From the NCBI RefSeq assembly GCF_000718785.1, contig NZ_JOCA01000002.1, positions 496,001 to 560,000 on the forward strand: a stretch of DNA of 64,000 nt. Reading direction: 5' to 3'. Below the pieces are notes generated by a model. The model did no database searches and had not been told where the DNA came from. It saw nothing but the letters and a program-made list of their open reading frames with translations. Of the stretch, positions 58,154 through 64,000 are shown piece by piece. This stretch comes from Streptomyces sp. NRRL WC-3626. GTDB taxonomy: Bacteria > Actinomycetota > Actinomycetes > Streptomycetales > Streptomycetaceae. Every line of letters begins with the position of its first letter. The first letter of the stretch is position 1. The translations under genes were made by a program, and so were the position numbers.

Positions 58154-59086
58154 TCACAGGGTGAGCGCGGCCTGGACCGGCAGATGGTCGCTGGGGAAAC
58201 GGCCGTCCACCGTGAAGGTGTTGACCGAGGCCCGGTGCACCGTGACGCCGGGCGTGGCCAGGATCCAGTCGATGCGGGCACCGCCCGGCACCAGCGGCAG
58301 ATACCCGTGGTACGTGCCGTACGCCTTCCCGCGTACGGCCGAGGTGTCCCATGTGTCGACGAGCCCGGCGCCCAGCATCGTGTCGTAGACGGGGTCGCCG
58401 TGCGCCGCGACATTGAAGTCGCCCGTCACGACCACCGGCAGCGAACGGGCCAGGTGCCCGACGCGTTCGGCGATGAGCGCGGCGGACCGCTCGCGCGCGG
58501 ACTGGTTCGCGTTGTCCAGATGTGTGTCGAGCACGCAGAACTCCCGCCCGCCGGCGCGCAGATCGCGGAACCGGACCCAAGTGGCCATGCGGAGGTGGGC
58601 GTTGCCCCAGGTGTTCGACGCGATCACGTCGGGAGTGCCGGACAGCCAGAAGTGGTCGTACTCCAGCGGGACGAGCCGCCGGGTGTCGTAGAGGACGGCC
58701 ATGAACTCGTCCCGGCTGCCGCCCGCCCGTCCGGTGCCGATCCAGTCGTACGACGGCCCCAGGTCGGCCTCGATGTCGCGCAGTTGACCGTAGAGGCCCT
58801 CCTGGGTGCCGAGGACGTGCGGGCGTTCGCGGCGCAGCATCTGCCGCATGACCGGCCTGCGGGAGGCCCAGCTGTGCGGCTCGGCCGTGTTCGCGAACCG
58901 CAGGTTGAACGACATGACCTCCAGCGCTCGGTCGGGCGGTTCGTCCGCCGAGGCGGGTTCGGAGGACAGCGCCGTACTGGAGAGCGGCAGGGTCACGGAC
59001 GCCGCGAGCGCGCCCTTCAGCACCGGACGGCGTGTGACACGGCGGTGAGTCGGCACACACAAACGGTGCCAGACGAATGTGAGCAT
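58154..59086 (-). CDS. Exported endonuclease/exonuclease/phosphatase (EEP) family protein
   Basis: This 310-residue protein has a Tat-like signal (TRRPVLKGALAASVTLPL, ending near residue 48) and an EEP domain: MSFNLRFAN, GTQEGLYGQL with the metal Glu, VLDTHLDNANQ, VVVTGDFNVAAHGDP (Asp/Asn pair), and FPSDHLPVQA with the catalytic Asp-His. Members include secreted DNases, sphingomyelinases and phosphodiesterases; this one is closest to general secreted endonuclease/phosphatase proteins. ATG 59086 gives a long N terminus; GTG 59056 gives a more usual Tat peptide. The protein is outside the membrane. Confidence 0.88.
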   Translation of the reverse strand: MLTFVWHRLCVPTHRRVTRRPVLKGALAASVTLPLSSTALSSEPASADEPPDRALEVMSFNLRFANTAEPHSWASRRPVMRQMLRRERPHVLGTQEGLYGQLRDIEADLGPSYDWIGTGRAGGSRDEFMAVLYDTRRLVPLEYDHFWLSGTPDVIASNTWGNAHLRMATWVRFRDLRAGGREFCVLDTHLDNANQSARERSAALIAERVGHLARSLPVVVTGDFNVAAHGDPVYDTMLGAGLVDTWDTSAVRGKAYGTYHGYLPLVPGGARIDWILATPGVTVHRASVNTFTVDGRFPSDHLPVQAALTL

Positions 59087-59157
59087 GACGAGACGGCGGA
59101 GCGGACCGGGCGGCGGGAGCGGTGTTGACCGGCGGGAAAGCCGCCCGATAACTTCAT

Positions 59158-59172
59158 TCAACGAATTGTTGA
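59158..59172. promoter_or_regulatory. TCAAC/GTTGA dyad upstream of the aldolase-like gene
   Basis: Perfect 5-bp arms (59158-59162, 59168-59172) flank GAATT, in an AT-rich patch about 35 bases before the start codon. The size suits an IclR- or GntR-type repressor site; no such gene is next to it. Confidence 0.4.
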
Positions 59173-59203
59173 TTCCGAATGGCGGAGGTCCGGGAGGCGT
59201 GGC

Positions 59204-60487
59204 ATGGACCAGGAGCGGGTGACGACCAGTCTCACGAGCGCCGTCACCGACGAGATCGCCGCCTCCCTCGCACCGGTCGACGCCGAACTGGAGCGCCGCT
59301 ACCCCGGGGACCCCGGCACTCGCCAGCCCGTCCACACCGTCTACGTCCCCGCCGACGCCTTCGCCGCCGGAACCCTCCGCACCTGGGGGGACCGGGCGCT
59401 CACCGCACTCGACGCACACGCCCCGGACGCCGCCTCCTTCGCCGCCGTCCTCGGTCTCGACGAGACGCTCGCCGACGACGTGTACGGCCGTGTCCGCGCC
59501 AAACTGGAGCGCGAGCCGGTGGAAGACCTGCGGGTGGACTTCGAGGACGGGTACGGCACCCGCGGCGACGCCGAGGAGGACGCGGACGCGGCCCGCGCGG
59601 CCCGGCTGATCACCGAGGCGTACGACGCCGGTACCGCCGCCCCGTACATGGGCATCCGCATGAAGTGCCTGGAGGCCGCCGTCCGCGACCGGGGCATCCG
59701 CACCCTCGACGTCTTCCTCACCTCCCTGGCGGAAGCCGGCCGACTGCCGGACGGACTCGTGCTGACCCTGCCCAAGGTCACCTACTCCGAGCAGGTCACC
59801 GCCATGGCCCGGCTGCTCGCCGCCTTCGAGGAGGCGCACGGCCTCGAGGACGGCCGGATCGGCTTCGAGATCCAGATCGAGACCAGCCAGGCCGTTCTCG
59901 CCGCCGACGGCACCGCCACCGTCGCCCGCATGATCCGGGCCGCCGGGGGCCGGGCCACCGGACTGCACTACGGCACCTTCGACTACACCGCCTGCCTCGG
60001 TGTCTCCGCCGCCCATCAGGCGAGCGACCACCCGGCCGCCGACCATGCCAAGGCCGTCATGCAGGTCGCCGCGGCGGGCACCGGCGTACGCCTCTCGGAC
60101 GGCTCCACCAACGTCCTGCCCGTCGGCCCGACGCACCGGGTCCACGACGCCTGGCGGCTGCACTACCGCCTCACCCGCCGCGCCCTCGCGCGTGCCTACT
60201 ACCAGGGCTGGGACATGCACCCCGGCCACCTCCCCACCCGCTACGCCGCCGTCTTCGCCTTCTACCGCGAGGGTTTCGAGCAGGCCGCCACCCGGCTGGC
60301 CCGCTACGCCGACCGGGCCGGCGGCGACGTCATGGACGAGCCCGCCACCGCCAGGGCGCTCGCCGGGTATCTGCTGCGAGGACTGGACTGCGGTGCCCTG
60401 GACAGCGCCGAGGTGGCGCGCCGCAGCGGCCTCTCCCGCGCCGGACTGGAGGGCTTCGCCTCACCCGGGCGGAGGGGCCCGCGGTAG
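59204..60487 (+). CDS. HpcH/HpaI aldolase / citrate lyase-like protein (DUF6986)
   Basis: This 427-residue cytoplasmic protein has features of the citrate-lyase beta/HpcH aldolase superfamily: DLRVDFEDGYGTRG with acidic metal ligands, MGIRMKCLE, LPKVTYSEQVTAM, GFEIQIETSQAVLAADG and a conserved RATGLHYGTFDYTACLG. It probably forms or cleaves a C-C bond next to an acyl group; the literature family name is DUF6986, as I recall. The ATG at 59204 has GGGAGG upstream. It stands alone with a repressor-like dyad at its promoter. Reaction and substrate are unknown. Confidence 0.82.
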   Translation: MDQERVTTSLTSAVTDEIAASLAPVDAELERRYPGDPGTRQPVHTVYVPADAFAAGTLRTWGDRALTALDAHAPDAASFAAVLGLDETLADDVYGRVRAKLEREPVEDLRVDFEDGYGTRGDAEEDADAARAARLITEAYDAGTAAPYMGIRMKCLEAAVRDRGIRTLDVFLTSLAEAGRLPDGLVLTLPKVTYSEQVTAMARLLAAFEEAHGLEDGRIGFEIQIETSQAVLAADGTATVARMIRAAGGRATGLHYGTFDYTACLGVSAAHQASDHPAADHAKAVMQVAAAGTGVRLSDGSTNVLPVGPTHRVHDAWRLHYRLTRRALARAYYQGWDMHPGHLPTRYAAVFAFYREGFEQAATRLARYADRAGGDVMDEPATARALAGYLLRGLDCGALDSAEVARRSGLSRAGLEGFASPGRRGPR

Positions 60488-60503
60488 CCCTCGTTTGCCT
60501 CAC

Positions 60504-60520
60504 CTATCGAATCTCGATAG
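60504..60520. promoter_or_regulatory. CTATCGA/TCGATAG operator for the DUF2975-XRE pair
   Basis: Perfect 7-bp arms (60504-60510, 60514-60520) flank ATC, about 33 bases before the DUF2975 start. It sits in the only AT-rich stretch of the promoter. It is a good candidate site for the XRE regulator encoded second in the operon. Confidence 0.6.
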
Positions 60521-60552
60521 ATTCCCATCGTGATTCGGTTCAAGGAGGGGCG

Positions 60553-61050
60553 ATGGGACGGCTGACCGTACTCGCGCTGCGCATGGTGATCGTGGCATTG
60601 CTGGCGGGTTCGCTGGCCGTCCAGACGGTGCTGGTGCCGCTGATGGCGAGCGACCTGGAGGGGCTGGACGCGGAGTACTCCCACCTGCGCGCCCCCTTCC
60701 TCCTCATCGTGGTCCTCGGGGTGGTGGCCGCGCAGACCGTCCTGGTCTGCGTCTGGCGGCTGGTGACGATGGCCCGGCGCGGCACGGTCTTCTCCCACGC
60801 CGCCTTCCGCTACGTCCACGCCGTCATCGGCGCGTTCGTCGCCGCCGCGCTCCTGGTGTTCGCGCTCGGCGCGCTCCTCGCACCCGGCGAGGCCGTCGCC
60901 CCGGGCGTCGTGGCCCTGCTCGGCGGGGCCGGGCTGGCGATCCTCGGCATCGCCCTCATCGTCCTCGTCCTGCGGATGCTGCTGGCGCAGGCCGTCGCAC
61001 GCGACGTCGAGGCGTCGCGGATGCGTGCCGAGCTGGCCGAGGTGATCTGA
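60553..61050 (+). CDS. DUF2975 family membrane protein
   Basis: This 165-residue protein has four transmembrane helices (about 5-28, 47-70, 90-115 and 122-148) joined by short loops, matching DUF2975. Family members pair with a small XRE regulator of the YozG type, as here: the regulator gene starts on the last base of this stop codon (TGATG). The role is unknown; the pair may form a membrane sensor with a cytoplasmic DNA-binding output. ATG 60553 has AAGGAGG in ideal position. A strong operator-like palindrome precedes it. Confidence 0.88.
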   Translation: MGRLTVLALRMVIVALLAGSLAVQTVLVPLMASDLEGLDAEYSHLRAPFLLIVVLGVVAAQTVLVCVWRLVTMARRGTVFSHAAFRYVHAVIGAFVAAALLVFALGALLAPGEAVAPGVVALLGGAGLAILGIALIVLVLRMLLAQAVARDVEASRMRAELAEVI

Positions 61051-61289
61051 TGCCCATCGTCGTCGACATCGACGTGATGCTGGCCAGACGGAAGATGTCC
61101 GTGGGCGAACTCGCCGAGCGCGTCGGGATCACCCCGGCCAACCTGGCCGTGCTGAAGAACGGCCGTGCCAAGGCGGTCCGCTTCACCACCCTCGCCGCGC
61201 TCTGCGACGTACTCGACTGCCAGCCGGGCGACCTGCTGCGCTGGGAGGCCGAGGACACCGTGCCCCGACCTGTCACACAAGCCCCTTAG
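61050..61289 (+). CDS. Small XRE-family regulator (YozG-like)
   Basis: This 79-residue protein is a single helix-turn-helix: VMLARRKMSVGELAERVGITPANLAVLKNGRAKAVRFTTLAALCDVLDCQPGDLL, quoted here only in part (MSVGELAERVGITPANLAVL). It is the YozG type of Cro/CI-like regulator that accompanies DUF2975 proteins. Its start overlaps the preceding stop by one base, so the two are translationally coupled. It probably binds the CTATCGA/TCGATAG palindrome at 60504. The membrane partner may modulate it directly. Confidence 0.93.
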   Translation: MPIVVDIDVMLARRKMSVGELAERVGITPANLAVLKNGRAKAVRFTTLAALCDVLDCQPGDLLRWEAEDTVPRPVTQAP

Positions 61290-61334
61290 GCTGGACGCCA
61301 CGCACGGTCGGTGGTGTCGAGGAACGGGGCAGTG

Positions 61335-63014
61335 GTGTCGACGGGGGAGTACGGGCAGGCGGACGGAACCGGGCGGCTGCTGGCCGGCCGCTACAGGGTC
61401 ACCGGCCGGCTCGGGCGCGGTGGCATGGGCGTGGTCTGGAAGGCGGTGGACGAGGTCCTCGGCCGCGAGGTGGCGGTCAAGGAACTGCGCACCTACACCG
61501 ACGCCGGCGGATCCGAACTGGCCGACCTGGGCCTGCGGATGCAGCGCGAGGCCCGCGCCGCGGCCCGGGTGCGCCACCCCGGCGTGATCTCCGTCCACGA
61601 CATCGCGGAGACGGACGGCCGTCCCCTGATCGTCATGGAACTCGTCGACGGCCCGTCCCTGGACGACGTGCTCCGCGACCGGGGCACCCTCGACCCGCGC
61701 GAGGCGGCGGGGATCGGCGCCAGCGTGATGGACGCGCTGGACGCCGCGCACCGCGCCGGGGTGCTGCACCGCGACGTGAAGCCCGGCAACATCCTGCTCG
61801 ACCGCTCGGGCCGGATCGTCCTCACCGACTTCGGCATCGCCGCCATGGACGACCCTGGCGACGGCTCGGCCACCCACCTCACCCGCAGCGGCGAGATCGT
61901 CGGCTCCCTCGACTATCTGGCCCCCGAGCGCGCCCAGGGCGCCGTCCCGGGACCGGCCTCCGACGTCTGGGCGCTGGGCGCCACGCTCTACGCGGCCGTG
62001 GAAGGCGCCTCACCCTTCCGCCGTACGTCGACGTTCTCCACGCTCACCGCGATCGTCTCGGAGCCCCTTCCCGAGTCGGGCCGGGCCGGGCCGCTCGGCC
62101 CCGTTCTCGCCCGGCTCCTGGACAAGCGGCCCGAGTCCCGTCCGGGGGCGGCCGAGGCGCGCGAACTCCTGGAAGCCGTCGCCGCCGGCGCGGACACCCC
62201 GACGGCCTCGCTGCGTCCCCCGGCGCCCGTACCCGCACCCGGCCGCACCGAGACCGAGGTCGGCGTCGCGGCGGTGCCTGCGGGCTTCGGGCCACCGGAG
62301 CGGCCGACCCGGCCACGGTCCCCGGGCGCGGCCGTTCCCGCCGCGCCGGCCGCCGGCTCGGCACCCACCGGCCCCATGGACCCGGCCCCGCCCTCTCGCC
62401 GCAAGGGACGCGCGCTGCTCGCCGGTGTGGCCGTCGCCGTCGTCCTCGCGGCGGCGGGCATCACCGTCGCCGTACTCGACTCGCCGGACGGCGGCCGGAC
62501 GGACGCGCACTCCGGCACCGACGCCCCGGCCTCGCCCACGGCGTCCGGTGACACGGACGCCGGACGACCTCTGGAGACCGGCGCGGACAAGGAGAGGAGC
62601 GCGGCACCGTCGGAGAAGTCCGGCGCCGGTGAGACGGCCGAGAAGACCCCCGCCGACCGTCCCGCCCCGTCAGCTCCGGAGAAGACCCCGGACAGCGGCA
62701 CCACGGGCGACGGCGGCGCCACCACGCCCGCGCCCGTCTGCGACCCGATCGGCGGCGGCAAGTTCAACTGCCGGGTCTGGCGCACCGCCAAGTCCTACAC
62801 CGACTCCGGCACCGAGGCCGGCGTCCTCAACGCGGGCACCAACTACTTCTACTGCCAGCAGAACCTGGGCCGCCGCGAGACGAACGGCCGGTGGACCAAC
62901 GTCTGGTGGGCCCGGACCGACGACGACAGCGGCAACACCGGCGTCTGGGTCAGCGACGTCTACATCAGGGGCGGCGCCAACGACGCACCGGTGCCGGGAC
63001 TGCCGTACTGCTGA
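61335..63014 (+). CDS. Membrane Ser/Thr protein kinase with extracellular SH3-like end
   Basis: This protein of about 559 residues has a Hanks-type kinase domain (19-280): glycine loop GRGGMGVVW (27-35), Lys49 in VAVKEL, HRDVKPGN (His145-Asp147), DFGIAA and APERAQG. A Pro/Ala-rich linker follows, then one membrane helix (about 360-380), a Ser/Thr/Pro/Glu-rich stalk, and a C-terminal domain from about 470 with paired Cys residues (VCDPIGGGKFNCRVW, FYCQQNLG, ending PGLPYC) resembling bacterial SH3-like domains. It lacks PASTA repeats. Start codons GTG 61332 and 61335 follow AGGAACGGGG; GTG 61311 is possible. Confidence 0.92.
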   Translation: MSTGEYGQADGTGRLLAGRYRVTGRLGRGGMGVVWKAVDEVLGREVAVKELRTYTDAGGSELADLGLRMQREARAAARVRHPGVISVHDIAETDGRPLIVMELVDGPSLDDVLRDRGTLDPREAAGIGASVMDALDAAHRAGVLHRDVKPGNILLDRSGRIVLTDFGIAAMDDPGDGSATHLTRSGEIVGSLDYLAPERAQGAVPGPASDVWALGATLYAAVEGASPFRRTSTFSTLTAIVSEPLPESGRAGPLGPVLARLLDKRPESRPGAAEARELLEAVAAGADTPTASLRPPAPVPAPGRTETEVGVAAVPAGFGPPERPTRPRSPGAAVPAAPAAGSAPTGPMDPAPPSRRKGRALLAGVAVAVVLAAAGITVAVLDSPDGGRTDAHSGTDAPASPTASGDTDAGRPLETGADKERSAAPSEKSGAGETAEKTPADRPAPSAPEKTPDSGTTGDGGATTPAPVCDPIGGGKFNCRVWRTAKSYTDSGTEAGVLNAGTNYFYCQQNLGRRETNGRWTNVWWARTDDDSGNTGVWVSDVYIRGGANDAPVPGLPYC

Positions 63015-63763
63015 GACCCCGCGCACCGCTCCAGACCGCCGGACGTCACCAGTCCCCGTTCCCCGAAGAGCCGGGTGCCGCGCGCGCACAGTTCCGGGTC
63101 GGCGCGGGCCCGCTCGCAGAACTCCTCGGGGGAGCCGCCGAACAGCTCCCGCATCCCGGGTACGTCCGCGAGCAGCTCGGTGAGCAGTTCGCGCTGGCCC
63201 GGATGGGCGCGCGGGACGCCGGTGCCGTCGTGCAGCACCCCGTGGCGGTTCACGTACGCGTACGCGCCGGGGAGTGCGGAACCGTCGGCCGGCGCGATCC
63301 GTACGTCGGGGGCGGGCAGCCAGACGCGGCGGAAGTTGCCGTCCGGCCGTGTCGCGCCCTCGCTCGCGTCGATCACCGCGAGCTGCCGGGCGTCCAGCCA
63401 GATGACGAACAGTTCCCGTACCTCCTCCGGTGCGCGGACCGGCGAGTGGGACACATAGCCCATACGGCTGACATGCGCCGAGACACCGACGCCGACGCCG
63501 GTCACCCGCGTCCGCGTCATCGGGACCGGTGTGATGACGCCGGACTCGGCCATCTTGTGCCGCAGCTGGCCGGGACAGGCGTTGGACCCGACCGCGAGCA
63601 CGGGCACCCGGTCCTCGTACGTCGGCCGCTCCGGCGGCAGCAGCCGGTCCCCGTCCAGCAGCCCGGAATCCCGTGGCCAGGCGCCCGGATACAGCAGCGG
63701 ATGCTCACGCGGCGCCTTCTCGAGCCCCAGCGCCCGCAGCGTGCGGTCCTCCTCCACCGACAC
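62960..63763 (-). CDS. Hypothetical protein with gamma-glutamylcyclotransferase-like start
   Basis: This 267-residue cytoplasmic protein has no clearly named family. Its segment VPVLAVGSNACPGQLRHKM resembles the GSN motif of the gamma-glutamylcyclotransferase-like fold, and it contains HVSRMGYVSHSPVRAPEE and ELFVIWLDARQLAVIDASEGATR with acidic residues in plausible positions. It lacks other diagnostic residues I can point to. GTG 63763 begins 7 bases after the LacI stop, so the pair is likely an operon. Its 3' end overlaps the convergent kinase gene by 55 bases, unusually long. Confidence 0.7.
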   Translation of the reverse strand: MSVEEDRTLRALGLEKAPREHPLLYPGAWPRDSGLLDGDRLLPPERPTYEDRVPVLAVGSNACPGQLRHKMAESGVITPVPMTRTRVTGVGVGVSAHVSRMGYVSHSPVRAPEEVRELFVIWLDARQLAVIDASEGATRPDGNFRRVWLPAPDVRIAPADGSALPGAYAYVNRHGVLHDGTGVPRAHPGQRELLTELLADVPGMRELFGGSPEEFCERARADPELCARGTRLFGERGLVTSGGLERCAGSQQYGSPGTGASLAPPLM

Positions 63764-63770
63764 CGTCCGC

Positions 63771-64000
63771 TCAGTCCGCCGGGGGCAGCTCACCGGAGCC
63801 GCGGGTGATCAGCCTGGTGGGGAGCTCGATGCGCTCCGGGGCGAGCAGGGTGCCGTCCAGCTGGCGGAACAGCCGCTCGGCCGCGGTCCGGCCGAGAGCC
63901 GCCGCGTCCTGGGCGACGACCGTGACACCGGGCTGGAGCAGATCCGCGAGCTCGATGTCGTCGAAACCGACGAGGGCGACCTGGCGCGTGTGCCCGGCCA
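63771..64000 (-). CDS. LacI-family regulator, C-terminal part (cut by window edge)
   Basis: Only the last 75 codons are present; the N-terminal helix-turn-helix lies beyond the right edge. The visible part ends the periplasmic-binding-like effector domain: VALVGFDDIELADLLQPGVTVV, DAAALGRTAAERLF, and a C terminus with RIELPTRLITRGSGE. Such regulators respond to sugars. It is followed on the same strand by the hypothetical gene at 62960. It could be a regulator for the AAGCGCTT-type sites in this window, but nothing shows that. Confidence 0.88.
   Translation of the reverse strand, partial: AGHTRQVALVGFDDIELADLLQPGVTVVAQDAAALGRTAAERLFRQLDGTLLAPERIELPTRLITRGSGELPPAD

Noticed and set aside
1..64000. 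Searched by eye for CRISPR arrays, insertion sequences, phage genes, integrases and a large biosynthetic cluster.
   Set aside because: No regularly spaced repeats, transposase motifs, phage structural genes, or polyketide/NRPS genes were seen.

Overview
This window is high-GC actinobacterial chromosome, almost certainly Streptomyces. G/C dominates third codon positions, GTG starts are common, intergenic gaps are short, and nearly every protein belongs to a family typical of Streptomyces (DUF5709, DUF5997, DUF4142, DUF6421, DUF5134, several Streptomyces-only hypotheticals). I see no rRNA or tRNA gene, CRISPR array, insertion sequence, prophage or large biosynthetic gene cluster. It reads as ordinary accessory-rich chromosome with many local regulator/target pairs. 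I recognise genes by protein family from memory and made no database search.

Layout. 1-4.4 kb: a truncated acyl-CoA thioesterase gene after a Ski2-like helicase, a YdjM-type membrane protein, and a DUF5709/L31 pair. 4.4-4.9 kb: a noncoding, repeat-bearing stretch. 4.9-12 kb: three ABC exporter subunits around a MarR regulator (an asymmetric heterodimer and a homodimer), then an MltG-like transglycosylase. 12-16.4 kb: a flavin monooxygenase, YjbQ, a tandem UspA protein and a KhtT/KhtU-like cation/proton antiporter pair. 16.5-20.6 kb: a MerR regulator fused to a DnaN clamp-like module, small hypotheticals, DUF5997 facing an HTH-less LysR effector protein, and a DUF4142 protein. 20.7-26.5 kb: a secreted GH127 arabinofuranosidase with an inserted LamG domain, a HAD phosphatase, and an Lrp regulator facing a FUSC transporter. 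26.5-34.3 kb: a lactonase behind a DasR-like site, a chelatase-like protein, a GlcNAc-kinase-like protein, uracil-DNA glycosylase, a BNR propeller, and an AidB-like dehydrogenase facing a PaaX regulator. 34.3-40.7 kb: a PL3 pectate lyase, an Old Yellow Enzyme facing an ArsR regulator, a DUF6214-like protein, a DUF305 lipoprotein facing an LVIVD-repeat protein, and a TetR regulator. 40.7-47.4 kb: PAP2, M56 and DUF5134 membrane proteins, a FUSC-MarR operon, VOC, GNAT and GDPD proteins. 47.6-51.6 kb: a DUF6421-SDR-aldolase run and a transglutaminase-like protein. 51.7-58.1 kb: two Streptomyces-type exported proteins, PlsC, thioredoxin, a flavin reductase and etfBA. 58.1-64 kb: an exported EEP-family protein, an aldolase-like protein, a DUF2975/XRE module, a Ser/Thr kinase, a hypothetical protein and a truncated LacI regulator.

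The common theme is local control. Many operons carry their own one-component regulator (MarR twice, Lrp, PaaX, ArsR, TetR, XRE, LacI), and the adjacent intergenic regions often hold a clear inverted repeat that could be the operator. Convergent units are usually separated by strong hairpins.

The most unusual items are the MerR-clamp fusion (16548-17633), the fully asymmetric ABC exporter (4945-8546), the chelatase-like protein lacking both expected histidines (27746-28669), the HTH-less LysR effector protein with a basic tail (19111-19848), and the DUF6421-SDR-aldolase run with no obvious pathway (47654-50903).
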